The position numbers were made by a program, and so were the translations under genes. The notes beneath the pieces are model-generated. The model saw nothing but the letters and a program-made list of their open reading frames with translations. It was not told the DNA's origin and searched no databases. 64,000 bases of DNA from Sebastes aleutianus (taxonomy: Eukaryota; Chordata; Actinopteri; Perciformes; Sebastidae): assembly GCA_916700875.1 (NCBI GenBank), contig CAKAKS010000038.1:11082944-11146943 (forward strand). Direction: 5' to 3'. Each line of letters begins with the position of its first letter. The stretch's first letter is position 1. Below, in pieces: positions 36,400-47,759 of the stretch.

Positions 36400-38882
36400 A
36401 TAAAAAAAATCAAAAACTCAAGTCCAGGAAGTATGAATTAGTGAATGTAGTGTTGGGCTTCTGGCCAGTGTTATTTAAGTCGACATTGGGGATGTTTGCC
36501 TTGCTACAACACTGCCATAGTACCTAATCTTATTTTGAAATAAAACAATTCAGTGTGAACAGGTGAAAAGGATTGAAAATACAAAATGTAATCTGGTTAG
36601 CAGTGATTTTATTAAGAAAACTATATATATTTTTTAGTTACAGTAGCATTAAGGGCTTGTCTTAGTGCATCAACTACAGGTGAATGTTTTCCCACAGTGT
36701 TTCTTATCAGTTAGTGAAAGCTTAAAAATAGGCCCAATACTGATAAGATGTGTATCAATACAAATGTAAGGATTTCAACAGAGAGAACTTGGGTAGTTTT
36801 GACATAAAAATGAATATCGTAAGGTCTACGCAGATATTTTTGCATACAACAGGCTATGTAAAGAGTAAATTACTAAAAACAAATGTAGCAGTATTTGGGT
36901 TTTTGTTTGGCTCACTGAGATTGCCCACAGTTTTAATGAAATTATAGGACGTGGACAAAATAACAGAAACACACAACACTGAGACTATCAAATACCCAAC
37001 AAGGAGGACGGGTATATTGTATTCTGTAATGATGTTATATTAGTAAGTCTTGAAGTTCACATAAAGATTCAGTTGGTTTTGTCATAAAAAACCTACACCT
37101 GTCACATTTGTCCAAATGCTTTAATAAAGCATACAACACAAACGACGTGTTTTGCATAAAATTATGTTTAATGTAAATATCTGTTGATTGTGGAGGGACT
37201 GAAGGTGTTTGACTGGAACCTGGTGTTCACAAAACCTCTCACAAATGTATCTATTAGTTTTTCTATAGAAGCTTTTTCCATCTCTGGAACATCACAAGGA
37301 CATTTTTCACGCCATCCAGCAGGGGCATGCTGAATCTGTTGCTTTTCAGATTAAGAACAATAAACTGAGAAAGGTGTGAAACGAGATCACAGTGATCAAC
37401 TTGCACTTCAGCTGGAAGAAGACGCAGCTGCTGTCCAGACATACGTATGTCTTCTTGCAAACTAGATGCTGCAAGCTGATCGGTGTGCTCCAGTTTCTCT
37501 TCTTTCCCAGGTTAAAATCCAGTAAGTACTAAAAGCAACCTACCTTATAGGACATTAGTTTGTGATTTTGAAGGTATAGTAGGCGTAGCATAGTATGTCA
37601 TAAAAAGTCATAGTATAATATGTCAAAATAGCTATAAATTATTTCAAATTGTCTCAAAGGTTCAGAAAGACTGCATCTCCCTCACAGATCTGATCAACTA
37701 TCTGCCAAACGTCTACTGGATTACATCTCAGAGGTCCTCTACTGTATGAGTGACATCATTATGACAAATGTGCTTGAAATTAATATTTTTGGACGAGCAT
37801 GCCACAGAATAATTCACCCCTCAGAGGACACAGACTGAGGCAGTGTGAAGTTCTGAGCTCCGAGGGGTCAGGGAGAGTGTATCTGGTGAGTGTGTGTGTG
37901 TGTGTGAATGTAGTACATGGAAAACTCTGCAGATGTTTTCTTGTTTAGTCACACATCACTACGTGGGAAGTCAAATATTACATAACAGACGTGTCCTTGT
38001 CCTGTTGAATAATATTTGGTTAGCTGTCAATACAGATTGTATATCAAGAGTGTGCATGAAGAGAAATTCCTGCAGTTTTTATTAAATAATCAGACCAGGT
38101 GAATCCAGGTAAACGCTGGGAACTAATCACACTTTCTTTGACTTTGAGCTGAGCAATACAAACTTTTATTTCTATAAAATATAAAGTGAAGCTAATGGAA
38201 AAATGTGTTTCTCAGTGTGCTTAAGGCTAATACACTATCGATACACTATCCTTTTGTCAGTAACTGTATCGACAATACTGTTAATTAACTTGACGTTAAT
38301 TAGTTTGATTATTGTTTGTTGTTAAAGCCTCTAGTGAAGTTGACATAATGTGATATTTTAAGGTAAGGGGCTTTGGTGTGCAGGAAGCTGAGCTTAGACT
38401 GCGCCACAGTGTAATTCTTTATACTACCACCAGATAGCGCCAAAGTGACAACCTGGCGGGTTTATAAGATACGTGAAACTTATCAATACTGTTTTTATCA
38501 ATGGAGTCTGGCTGCTTTGAAGAGAGCATAGATAAGTTTCACTTTCAGTTCAGTTCCATGATGGAAGGGCTGTCTGATGGCAAGATAAGGTGGTGAAAAT
38601 ATTCTAAATATAGTGTATACTTAATGGATATTGTTTGTTTTGGGTGAGCCTTTCTTTTAGGTGGCTAAAATACGTTTTGCTGACGTCCCCGTCCACAGCA
38701 GTACATTCAAACTGGCTGCGTGCATCTACTGGAGGTAGTAATACACTGATGGATAAGTACCTCATACAACCCCAGTTCAAAATAACCCAAACTATTCCTT
38801 TAAGTAAAGCACTTCAAATTATCTTTGTGTATGAAATGTCCTGTATGAATTTACTTACCTTGTCTTGACACAGACATAGCCT
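36400..38882. other. Intergenic DNA between PI-PLC copy B and the rapunzel cluster
   Basis: The first part (to about 37560) repeats the sequence beyond copy A (see 30560-31600). The rest has no recognisable gene. A short GT tract lies at 37888-37904. Confidence 0.45.
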
Positions 38883-39008
38883 ACAGAGAATGATGAGGAC
38901 GAAATTCGGAAGAAGTGGACCAAGAGGATGGTGGACACCCAGAAGAAGTTGCAGGAGAACATCATGGACAAACAGAGAGAGAAGGTCCTGAGAGTTGGTA
39001 AGAAATAA
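38883..39008 (+). pseudogene. Rapunzel-family fragment (C-terminal end)
   Basis: An open frame of 41 codons beginning TENDEDEIRKKWTKRMVDTQ. It matches the C-terminus of the intact rapunzel-like protein at 42002-42688 (TEDDEDEVREKWTKRVADIQ). An in-frame TAG lies two codons upstream, and the rest of the gene is missing. The fragment reads past the position of the intact stop into sequence homologous to the intact gene's 3' UTR (GGACAAACAGAGAGAG versus GGACCAACAGAGAGAG). This implies a deletion removed the original stop. Confidence 0.8.
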
Positions 39009-39147
39009 AATCCAACTTGTCAGCTTTTCACCAAAAATCAATCAATCATAGCATATACAGTACAGTATGTCACAAAAGTCATGCGTCATGCATTTCGATC
39101 GTTCTGTTTTAAAGTAACTGTGTTTGAGTGTATTTTAGCTGCTTTGT

Positions 39148-39337
39148 GTTACATGCCAATACATGCAGATAAAGTTTTATATAAAGTATACATTAAGAGT
39201 TCATTGTTGTTGCACAATAAAACAGAATGACACAAAAACAAACACGTTCAACTTATAAAAGAAAACATTTCATTAATGTCATAAATAAAGGTAGAAATCT
39301 GAATTACAATGGGTTAATATTTTGTTTCTGTAGCTAT

Positions 39338-39390
<53 letters not shown>

Positions 39391-39800
39391 TTCTCCGGAA
39401 AGACAAAACCAGCTCTGGATACTTCTGTTGAATTTCATTGTATCCCTCAGTATCGGTCTCTGCATACCTTTTGCAGGCTGAACTGTAAGAGATAAAGGGG
39501 AGAGAAACATTTCTTTTTTAAACATATTTTTTGCTATATTTCATGTTTACATTTGCTTGTTCCCTTCAGTTGCACCTCATATCCTTATTGTATAATTTTG
39601 GTCATCGTAGTTATTGATATTTTAGTTTCAAAGACTATGTGAATGTGTGAATGTGAGTCAAATTAAAAGCGTTTTTTATCAGTTAAGGTAGAAAAGCGGC
39701 ACATAAGTGTTGTCAACTGCTTTTACCATTTATGTGATTTATATGTCCAGGCTACTTTGTGTTACATGCCAACAAATGCTGATGCATTTTTATACAAACA
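39148..39800 (+). pseudogene. Two rapunzel 3'-UTR-like remnants
   Basis: CTTTGTGTTACATGCCAATA with ATGCAGATAAAGTTTTATA at about 39149, and CTTTGTGTTACATGCCAACA with AATGCTGATGCATTTTTATA at about 39757. Both match the 3' UTR of the intact gene (CTTTGTGTTACAGTACATGC... TATGCTGATGTTTTATA, about 42892). They suggest at least two further decayed tandem copies. A CA microsatellite lies between them. Confidence 0.55.
39341..39388. repeat. (CA)n microsatellite
   Basis: About 24 uninterrupted CA dinucleotides. Confidence 0.97.
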
Positions 39801-40386
39801 CTATGAAAACTGTTCCTTTCCTTTGACACTGTGTCTGGAAAGAAATGTTGCTGTTGACAATTTCGAATGTAATTTAAAAAAAAAAAAAATCCTTTTATCT
39901 CGAAATTTAATTTGGGTGAACTGACCCTTTACTTCCCAGTGCTTTGTGAGTGTGACTACTAAAAGACATGTTCAAATGTATCAGTCTGGACATAAAATGA
40001 AGGAATATTATCATATTTGCTGTGTTTTTATAAAAAAGCTGTTTGCAATGTAATGTAATTTAAGTTTTCGTATCATTATCAGTGATACTCAGGACATAAA
40101 AGTGATTCTGTTTCCTGGTTATAAAGTGTGGCACTGTCTTTCACTTCACTGATGATATCTGTGGTATCTGGTCACCCATACTGGTTTGGGGACCAGTAAT
40201 TAAAACAAACAATGAAAAGGATACATTCAGCATGTCATTCAGCATTCAGTGCCTTTGTTGCAGCCTGTGGTTGGAGGCTGCAGCCGCAGTGCATCTGGAG
40301 GAACTCCCCTCATCCAATCAGCAGAGAGCATGCATGAGTCACTTCCTCGTGTTTACTCCCTTATTTGGCAGAAAGGGGCTGTCCTT

Positions 40387-40466
40387 GTTTAACTAGGGAG
40401 GAAAATGGTCGAAAGGAGAGTCAGAAGGCTTCAGTAGACAGAGTGATTCCAACAGTTTTATCTCTG
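40387..40466 (+). other. Candidate non-coding first exon of the rapunzel-like gene
   Basis: The sequence ends at a good donor (ATCTCTG|GTGAGC). The downstream coding exon opens with an acceptor CTCTCCAG at 41949-41956, 45 bp before the chosen ATG, so an upstream exon is required. The 5' limit is a guess. A short upstream frame (MVERRVRRLQ) lies in it. Confidence 0.3.
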
Positions 40467-41465
40467 GTGAGCAAACATTTGTCATCTCAGTGCTTTCTAA
40501 TCTATGATCTGAAGGAGGTTTAAACTCTGTGTGATAACTGAGTCAGCTAGGAATGATGAAATGAACATGGAAGATGGTTGATTCGTGTGTGTGCGTGGGG
40601 CTGGGAATCAGGAAATGAAAGAAACAGGCTCGAAAACATACAAAGCAATTAAAGTTAAAGGTGCCAAATAGCCACTAGAAGTTATTTGAATTGATAAAGA
40701 TGATACATGGAAGGTCACAAGGACACGTAACCATTTGTTTATTTCCAGTCTTTCTTGTGTTACTACTGTAGGGAGACACACCCACTGTGATCCCTGAGTT
40801 ATTTTTCCTGCAGGACAACATTGAGAAGGATGATTAATGTCAAAGCTATGAGAAAGATGCATCACAGATTGATTTGGGTCTGTGGTCTCAGAAACTAGTC
40901 GTAGATTTCTGACTGAAGTGCTTTATTATAAACAATATAATATAAAATAATTTCCCAAAACGCAAGACTTGCTTCATTTTTAACAGAATCCTTAATTCTG
41001 ACATTGTGGAAGAACAAAAACAAGTTTCCTCTTTAGCTGCAACAATCAGTCGATTAATTGGCAAGTATTTTGATGATAGATTAATCGTTTAAGTATTTTT
41101 ATTCTTTTTTTAAAGATAAAATACCAAAAATGAACTGGTTAGGGCATCTCAGATGTGAATATTTGCTGGTCTTTTTAGTCTTCAATGATATTAATTTAGA
41201 TATCTTTGGGTTTCTTATTGTTGGTTGGACAAAATAACAGATTAATCAATAATATTGATAAAGAATATTGATTACTTTGAGCCCTATTCCTCCTCTGCTC
41301 ACATGTTGAAGCTCTGTGCATTGCTGCAGACAACATGAGCCCTCATGCAACCTGTTGTCAGTTACACACTGTAAGATGACACCTTCTACAATATGGCAAT
41401 CGTGCAGCAGCTGGTGACATGTGGGCTGTAGCACCAGCAACCTGAGAGTCAGCCATGAGCTTGAA

Positions 41466-41785
41466 GGAACAGTATGTAGCATTTGGGGGGATCTTTTGTA
41501 TGTTTTCTTATAAAATAAGAATCGTTTTGTTTTTGTTACCTTAGAATGAGCCGTTTATATCTACATACGTAACGGGTCCTTTTCACGGAGCCAGCTGCCA
41601 TGTTTCTACAGTAGCCAAGAATGGACAAACCAAACACTGGCTCTAGAGAGGGCCATTCGCGTTTTCATGTTTTCGCGTCGGCCACAGTTCTCCTACACAC
41701 TTGGCACATGGGAGAAGTTTAAGTTGGTTGCAATCTGCAACCTCACCGCTAGATGCCGCCAGATCCGACACGCTGCACCTTTAAT
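41466..41785 (+). repeat. MITE-like repeat (AACGGGTCCTTTTCACGGAG family), copy 3
   Basis: It runs from AAGGAACAGTATGTAGCATT to CACGCTGCACCTTTAA and shares internal segments with 31605-31903 and 34104-34292. It is the most complete of the three copies. Confidence 0.7.
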
Positions 41786-42001
41786 TTCTAGGGTCATGCA
41801 AGAAGAAGCAACTTTTGAAACCCTATGTGACTAATGCGTTAGTTAAAGCTTTAAGATTGTGGTCTGAAGATAAAGCTACCATGCAGAGTACGGATTCAGT
41901 TTTAAAGATATATTAAAGATATATTTTAAACATATGGTGCTTTTTTGTCTCTCCAGACACTTCGTGTCAAACATTATCGTGGCAGAAGAAAAGCAGCAGT
42001 G

Positions 42002-42688
42002 ATGGCTGATGCACAAAAGATAAAGAAAACTGCAGCCATGGTGCTGGGCTGCGTGGAGAAGGTGTCCTCCTTTGCCTCCTCCATCGACCCCATCTTCGGT
42101 ATAGTCTCCTCCCTGGTTGGGGTGGCTCGCAAGGGCCTGATTCAGGACGAGGAACACCCTCTGGACAAGGAGTTCCAGCCACTCCACTCCAAACTGGAGA
42201 CCATCCACGAAAAGAACCAGCAATGCCTGAGGCAGATCCGCATCGACGAGGTGAACGAAACCTACGGCAAGTACGAGGAGTACATCAAGCACCAGTACAC
42301 TGCCTTCAACGACATGGTGGCACAGGTGAAGAAAGATCCACACAACACCCAGCGCTACATGGAAAACTATGAGAAGATTTATGAGAGAGACAAGAGTGAC
42401 ATGAGCCTGGATGTGTACTACCGTGGTGTGATGGGTACCAAATTGCTGTTTGGAAGAACCCTGCTAAAGGTGTACCTGGACAACTGCGACGGCAACCGTG
42501 AGATCATGGAGCGCCGCTGTTCACACATCACCCACCTGTTCCACATGGGCCTCATCGCCCTCATGGCCTACACAGCTGTTACAGAGGACGACGAAGACGA
42601 GGTGCGTGAGAAGTGGACCAAGAGGGTGGCGGACATCCAGGAGAAGATGCAGGAGGTGCTCAGTCAGTGCAAAGACGACTCGTCCTGA
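42002..42688 (+). CDS. Rapunzel-family protein (rpz-like), single coding exon
   Basis: 228 aa starting MADAQKIKKTAAMVLGCVEK. Family signatures recalled from zebrafish rapunzel proteins are an N-terminal helix with SFASSIDPIFGIVSSLVGVA; a long predicted helical region with CLRQIRIDEVNETYGKYEEY; VYYRGVMGTKLLFGRTLLKV; and HLFHMGLIALMAYTAVTEDD before a charged EKWTKRVADIQEKMQEVL end. Rapunzel genes are fish tandem-array genes; a mutation in one member causes overgrowth of fin and bone. Biochemical role is unknown. The first in-frame ATG at 41945 lies before the splice acceptor (41955-41956), so the ATG at 42002 is chosen. A conserved 3' UTR follows. Pseudogene pieces of paralogues lie at 38883-39800. 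Confidence 0.9.
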   Translation: MADAQKIKKTAAMVLGCVEKVSSFASSIDPIFGIVSSLVGVARKGLIQDEEHPLDKEFQPLHSKLETIHEKNQQCLRQIRIDEVNETYGKYEEYIKHQYTAFNDMVAQVKKDPHNTQRYMENYEKIYERDKSDMSLDVYYRGVMGTKLLFGRTLLKVYLDNCDGNREIMERRCSHITHLFHMGLIALMAYTAVTEDDEDEVREKWTKRVADIQEKMQEVLSQCKDDSS

Positions 42689-43137
42689 ACATGGACCAAC
42701 AGAGAGAGGACGTCCGGGAACAATCTCTACTCTCAGCTGTGGACCAATGAAAAAAAGACAAAATATCTTATAATTTATATCTAAATAAAACCAAAGCCAT
42801 GCTGTCCTTTGTGCACATGCATTTTAGTTATTGCATCAACATTGTGTATGTTATATTTTTGCTCCAAGAGACCACTATATGTTTCAGTTGCTTTGTGTTA
42901 CAGTACATGCCAATATATGCTGATGTTTTATACAATCTCTCCAATTAAAATGTACATATTATTGGTCGATAAAGCTGTATATTTGTGAAATTCATTTCAT
43001 CCACACTAAAACCAACATTCTATACATAATAAAGCCATGTTAGTAAAATGTGTTATAAGGTTGTGTATAGAGGCATAGCTCTGAATTCAACATGGATTAA
43101 TAACACACATAACTTCTAGAAATAACACATCTTAATT

Positions 43138-43478
43138 AAAGCTGCGAGCAGCGATGAACGGGCCCTCGCCCCTGCGGGCACGTCTGGGGAACGCGCACGT
43201 CGGGGCACGTACATGTCTTCAGGCTAAGACTCTTATAAAACATGTCAAATTTGGGGAAGATTGGACAATGTATAGTCAATTTACAACAACTTCCTGTTTC
43301 CTGTAGGGGGCGCTATGACTATCACGCATAATACCACATATATGTCTTCATGCCTGGACTATTATCCAGCTTGTGAAGTTTGGAGCAGATTGGACTATGT
43401 AAAGTCAATTTACAACAGCTTCCTGTGTCATGGCGAATCATTTAAATTCTCCGCCACGCCATGTCAACACCGTTTCAT
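43138..43478 (+). repeat. Long dispersed repeat (GCAGCGATGAACGGGCCCTC family), left part
   Basis: It starts AGCTGCGAGCAGCGATGAAC and contains GGGGGCGCTATGAC. It continues after the inserted LINE at 46776-47665, where GGGGGCGCTATAGAG and further GGGGGCGCTA-type motifs recur. A widespread fish repeat as I recall it; no coding frame is convincing. Confidence 0.7.
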
Positions 43479-43646
43479 ACATACTTTACTTTATACTTTA
43501 TACTTTATACTTTATTGTCAGACAGGTCTGAAATTTGTTTTGCATAACAGCAGCTCCGTTTGCAACATCACAGAAAGGACAAAGACAATAAACAAGGATA
43601 CAAACATTTAAACATTACAATCACAGAAGACAATATTCAGGGCCCT

Positions 43647-44045
43647 TTAACGCACATTTGATCTGGGATTAGGCTCCATATTTAGTTTAAGGATTGACTG
43701 ATGCAAAAAAGAGTGCTTCAGTCTAACCTTATTAAATCGTGGAACCCTGTATCTCCGATTCGATGGTAACAGTTGATATTCACTGTTCAAAACATGATTG
43801 GGGTTAGAGACGATGTTGTTAGCTAGCCTTAAGATGTTATTATGATAGGCTGATTCATAGAGTTTCTCAAGGGGTTGACCAACAATCTTTGAGCAGATTT
43901 TCATTTGTTGGAGCAGTTTTGACTTTAAAGTAGTTGACAAATTCTTGTACCATGTAGTATAACAATACTGCAGGACACTCATAATCACAGAAGTAAAAAA
44001 CAATAGAAGAATTTGTTTACTCGCCCCAAAAGACCTGAGGCGGCA
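43647..44045 (-). pseudogene. C-terminal end of the Rex1-like ORF, in a shifted frame
   Basis: It continues the polyprotein from about 44040: RLRSFGASKQILLLFFTSVI, then LQYCYTTWYKNLS and NRRYRVPRFNKVRLKHSFL, ending near NMEPNPRSNVR. The LRSFG and final RRYRVPRF-type segments are the usual C-terminal part of Rex1-type ORFs. The separation from the long frame needs only a one-base change in the CTGCCGCCTCAGG neighbourhood. Confidence 0.8.
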
Positions 44046-46740
44046 GGAGAAAGTAAATTCTTTGTTTTGTCTTTTTACAGACAAATTCAATGTGGTCTTT
44101 CCAAGATAACAGATGATCAATCATTACTCCCAAATATTTATATGAAAATACCTGCAGGATTTTTTCGTTATGAATAACAATAGGAACTTTATGAGAATCA
44201 GATGGTGAACCAAATACAATTTCTTCCGTTTTCTTTGTGTTAATCTGAAGAGCATTACTGTCACTCCACTCGACCATTTTGTTCACGCCATGTTGGTGCA
44301 GCTCAGGGTTGTCCGAGTGACTTAACAGGGATATTATAGCCGTATCATCAGAATACTTTAGGATGTATTGATTTGGTGTATTTGTACGACAGTCATCGGT
44401 GTAAAAGGTGAAAAGCATAGCTGAACTCATGCAACCCTGAGGGGCCCCGACGTTGGTCGTGATGGCAGTGGAAAGGGTTTTATTTATTTTTACAATTTGA
44501 ACTCTGTTAGTGAGAAAGGAGGCATACCAGTGTATCAAATAGGGATTCAGTTCCCGCTGGACCATTTTTGACACCAAGATGTCTGTCTGTATTGTATTGA
44601 AGGCTGATGAAAAGTCTAGAAAAAGGGCTCTTGCATAGGTTTTTGGTTTGTCTAAATGTTTTGTAATAATATGAACCAGAGTGGCAACAGCGTCTTCTGT
44701 ACCACAACCCTGCTTATATGCAAATTGATATGGATCAAGTTTGTCTTTTGTTGTACTGACAAGATATTGGAGCAGAATTCTTTCTAGAGATTTCATAATC
44801 ACTGAGGTAAGGGCTATTGGTCTAAAATCCTTGTGTTCTTTAGGACATGGTATTTTGGGTAAAGGTTTTATGTGCACAGTTTTCCATGACAGAGGTACAG
44901 TGTGCGTGTCTACAGAAGCCTGAAAGACTGGTTGCCACACTGGTGCCAGCTCGGTTGCAAAGTTCTTCAGAAGGAAAGCGCTGCATTCATCCGGTCCAGC
45001 AGCTTTCTTGGAATTTGTACACCGAAAACTTTTCCTAACATCTTCGACAGTGATGACAATTCTGTCTGAGGTAGTTGGTATAATAGTTTTAAGTATTTCA
45101 GTGCACTTATCAGAATTATCTAGTGATTCAAATCTGGTAAAGAAAGTGTTTAGGTCGTTGGCAAAGCAAAATTCATTATCTGTCACAATAGGTTTAGTTG
45201 GAGATGACATTCCTGTCATAGATTTCATGGTATCCCACACCTTTTTAGAGTTATTAGCTTTAAAGGCATCCTCCAGAAGCTGTCTGTGTGCCAGTTTTGC
45301 TTTCCTCAATTTGATTTTGAGCTCTTTTCCTGTCTGTTTAAGTGCTCCATAATCTTTGTTTTTGAAAGCCACTTTCCTTGTATTTATTACTTGTATTATG
45401 TCCCTGGTCACATATGATTTATTATTTGGATAGATTTTAATCTCCTTTGTGGGGACAACCAGCTGTACACAAAAATGTATATAATCATTTGTAACAGTAG
45501 TCATTTCTTCTAGTGATCCCTCCTGAAAGATTTCCCAATTTGTCCAATAAAAACAGGCTTTCAGTTGCTCCCTACTTTCATTTGTCCATGTCCTTATCAC
45601 TTTCTTTTCAGGTTTACTTTGCTTGAGTTTGGTCTTGTATACTGGGATCATGTGCACAACGTTATGATCGGAATTTAATATGGGTGGCCTACACTTGGAA
45701 ACATAGGCACCTTTAACGTTTACAAAACACTTGTCCAGGATATTGTCTTTTCTTGTCTGGTCCTTAACATACTGTTCGAACCCAGGTAACACAGTCTCCA
45801 AGTGGCACTGGTTCAAGTCCCCCACCACTATAGCCGGTGCATCGGGGTGGCTGAGTTGTAGCTCATGAACACAGTTAGCTATGGTGCTGGCCGCCTGTGA
45901 CGCTTTGCCGCTGGGAGGCGCGTACACAACAAACAGCAGTATACATCCAAACTCTCTAGGTAAATAAAAAGGTCGTAACGTCATGCCGAGAATTTCTACA
46001 TTGGGATCACAGATCTTATATTTAACTGAGTGCGATCTGCACCATAGATCATTTATGTACGCGCAAATACCGCCTCCCCGAGTTTTTCCAGAGTCCACAT
46101 CCCTGTCTGCCCGCACAAGGGTGAATCCTGGGACTTCAAAGAGAGAGTCGGGCATTGTAGCTTGTAGCCAGCTTTCCGTGAAGCATAACAATGATGCCTC
46201 ACGAAATTCGTTACAGTACCTTGTGTATGTCCGTATCGCATCCACTTTATTGCTCAGCGAGCGCAGGTTTGTAAGAACAATAGACGGAAGAGGTGGCCGA
46301 TTGAATCTCCGCCGTAGTCGGTTCCGAATACCCCCTCTTTTTCCTCGTTTCTTTTTCCTATTCGTTCTGATCAGCTCCTGAGGGATGTTATCCAGCATCG
46401 AATGGTAGACGTGGCTTGATGTCATCTCCCGTGTCAGCTCGGGTTGTAGCTCCAGCAAAGTCTCTCGACTGTACGAGCGTGCGAGGCACGGCTCCTCGCC
46501 ACACCTGTCCATGTTGCCACTCAGGTGTGCGGTTGAAAATTGCACCGACAAACATTGTCCACGGAGGCCAATAATCCACAGAATCAGAAGCGTAGTTTTC
46601 AGGGCAGTCATCATCTTACACTTTACACAGGGACAGTTCTTACAGACGCAACAATTTAGACAGCAATTAAACAAAAACAAAAAACAAAACATAGAGCAAA
46701 CGGAGCATACTGAGACGCAGTGCGCAGCCGAGCAGCGCAC
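44017..46740 (-). CDS. Rex1-like endonuclease/reverse transcriptase ORF
   Basis: A 907-codon open frame. Its order is a Cys-containing N-terminal segment; a basic RKKKRGKRGG patch; an APE-type endonuclease (TNLRSLSNKVDAI, FTESWL, RADRDVDSGKTRGGGICAYI, VVGDLN, LNSDHNVVHMIPVY); and then the reverse transcriptase (KKAAGPDECSAFLLKNF, DFRPIALTSVIMKSLERILL, LFLDFSSAFNTI, NVGAPQGCMSSAMLFTFYTD, YSDDTAI with the YxDD pair, KKTEEIVFG, YKYLGVMID). The element would copy its RNA at a nicked target. The frame ends after YFLLPPQVFWGE, where a frameshift cuts it from the C-terminal piece. The start codon is uncertain; several in-frame Met codons follow 46740. No gag-like ORF1 is seen, as usual for Rex1. Confidence 0.88.
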   Translation of the reverse strand: MRCSAAHCVSVCSVCSMFCFLFLFNCCLNCCVCKNCPCVKCKMMTALKTTLLILWIIGLRGQCLSVQFSTAHLSGNMDRCGEEPCLARSYSRETLLELQPELTREMTSSHVYHSMLDNIPQELIRTNRKKKRGKRGGIRNRLRRRFNRPPLPSIVLTNLRSLSNKVDAIRTYTRYCNEFREASLLCFTESWLQATMPDSLFEVPGFTLVRADRDVDSGKTRGGGICAYINDLWCRSHSVKYKICDPNVEILGMTLRPFYLPREFGCILLFVVYAPPSGKASQAASTIANCVHELQLSHPDAPAIVVGDLNQCHLETVLPGFEQYVKDQTRKDNILDKCFVNVKGAYVSKCRPPILNSDHNVVHMIPVYKTKLKQSKPEKKVIRTWTNESREQLKACFYWTNWEIFQEGSLEEMTTVTNDYIHFCVQLVVPTKEIKIYPNNKSYVTRDIIQVINTRKVAFKNKDYGALKQTGKELKIKLRKAKLAHRQLLEDAFKANNSKKVWDTMKSMTGMSSPTKPIVTDNEFCFANDLNTFFTRFESLDNSDKCTEILKTIIPTTSDRIVITVEDVRKSFRCTNSKKAAGPDECSAFLLKNFATELAPVWQPVFQASVDTHTVPLSWKTVHIKPLPKIPCPKEHKDFRPIALTSVIMKSLERILLQYLVSTTKDKLDPYQFAYKQGCGTEDAVATLVHIITKHLDKPKTYARALFLDFSSAFNTIQTDILVSKMVQRELNPYLIHWYASFLTNRVQIVKINKTLSTAITTNVGAPQGCMSSAMLFTFYTDDCRTNTPNQYILKYSDDTAIISLLSHSDNPELHQHGVNKMVEWSDSNALQINTKKTEEIVFGSPSDSHKVPIVIHNEKILQVFSYKYLGVMIDHLLSWKDHIEFVCKKTKQRIYFLLPPQVFWGE

Positions 46741-46775
46741 CGAGCTGAAAACTCACGATTTGATCAACTTTTCAT

Positions 46776-47665
46776 CACAAAGGTCTTAAGATACTACTGA
46801 CCAAATTTGAAGTTGATCGGGTTAAATTTCTAGGAGGAGTTCATAAAAGTATGCATAAAATACATAAATTACATGAAAAACACAAAATTCAATATGGCCG
46901 ACTTCCGGATGGGCGGAGCAAATGAAACCCAATTAGGAATATGTTTCCAAGAATGAGTGGGATATGCATACCAAATTTCATGAATATCGGATTAATTTTG
47001 TCCAAATCACAGCCTTCCACGCGGTAGGGGGCGCTATAGAGCCGGCTAAACACGCTAAGCCCAATCGCTGTACATTCACGTAAAGTTTACGGGTGTCCAT
47101 CGTTTTGCCAAGTTTCATGAGTTTTCGAGTATACCAAGGGTGTCAAAGACATGTTCAAAGGCTAAAAGACATAAGGGGGTGCTAGAGAGCCGACATGCCA
47201 CGCCCACGCAAAATTTCACCCCTAAATCGAAGAAATTACGAGTTTGGATGTGCGTGTAAAGTTTCATGAATTTTTGTGCATCCTAAAGTCCTCAAACATG
47301 TGTTTGTAAATTTCGAAAAAACGCAGGAAGTCCAAGATTGCTGACTTCCTGTTTGCCGAAAAAATCTCAAAAATATTTAATCCAGGTATGAGGATGTGAG
47401 CAATGACATACTTGAATTTCGTGACGATCGAAGAAACTTTCTCTGAAAAACTGCCTACATTAGGGGGCGCTATCTCGCCCCCTGGACACACCCGAGCCGG
47501 GTCACTCCAGAACATTGAATTTCCCACCAGTTCTGACGCATATTCCACTTTTGGTGAGTTTTTGGGGATGGCTAAGGTCCCAAAAAGGCAATCTCCCGGC
47601 AGAAAAAGAATAATCCTTAGAAAAACAATAGGTTTCCTTGCACTTCGTGCCAGGACACCGTTGGG
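46776..47665 (+). repeat. Long dispersed repeat (GCAGCGATGAACGGGCCCTC family), right part
   Basis: Continues the repeat interrupted by the LINE. Includes GACCAAATTTGAAGTTGATC, ACCAAATTTCATGAATATCG, several GGGGGCGCTA motifs and a terminal TTTCCTTGCACTTCGTGCCAG. Incidental open frames are not taken as genes. Confidence 0.7.
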
Positions 47666-47759
47666 GTCCTGGCACTTTTGTGTTTATTTATATGAAATCA
47701 TCCTCTGGGCACCACTCTTTGAAACAAAGAGAAAATGATAGCACATAAATGTAGTCTCA

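Larger units (their letters stand above)
43479..46769 (-). mobile_element. Rex1-type non-LTR retrotransposon inserted in a dispersed repeat
   Basis: On the minus strand: a 5' region, one long ORF (endonuclease plus reverse transcriptase), a 3' UTR and a 3' tail of about four AAAGTAT-type units (43480-43515). A 6-bp TTTCAT is present at both edges (43473-43478 and 46770-46775), a possible target duplication. Host-repeat sequence resumes on both sides. The tail of short tandem units in place of poly(A) is characteristic of CR1/Rex1-group LINEs. Confidence 0.82.

Noticed and set aside
41945..42001. Longer N-terminus for the rapunzel-like protein (start at 41945)
   Set aside because: The ATG lies upstream of a CTCTCCAG acceptor, and the family start is the MADAQ-type Met at 42002.
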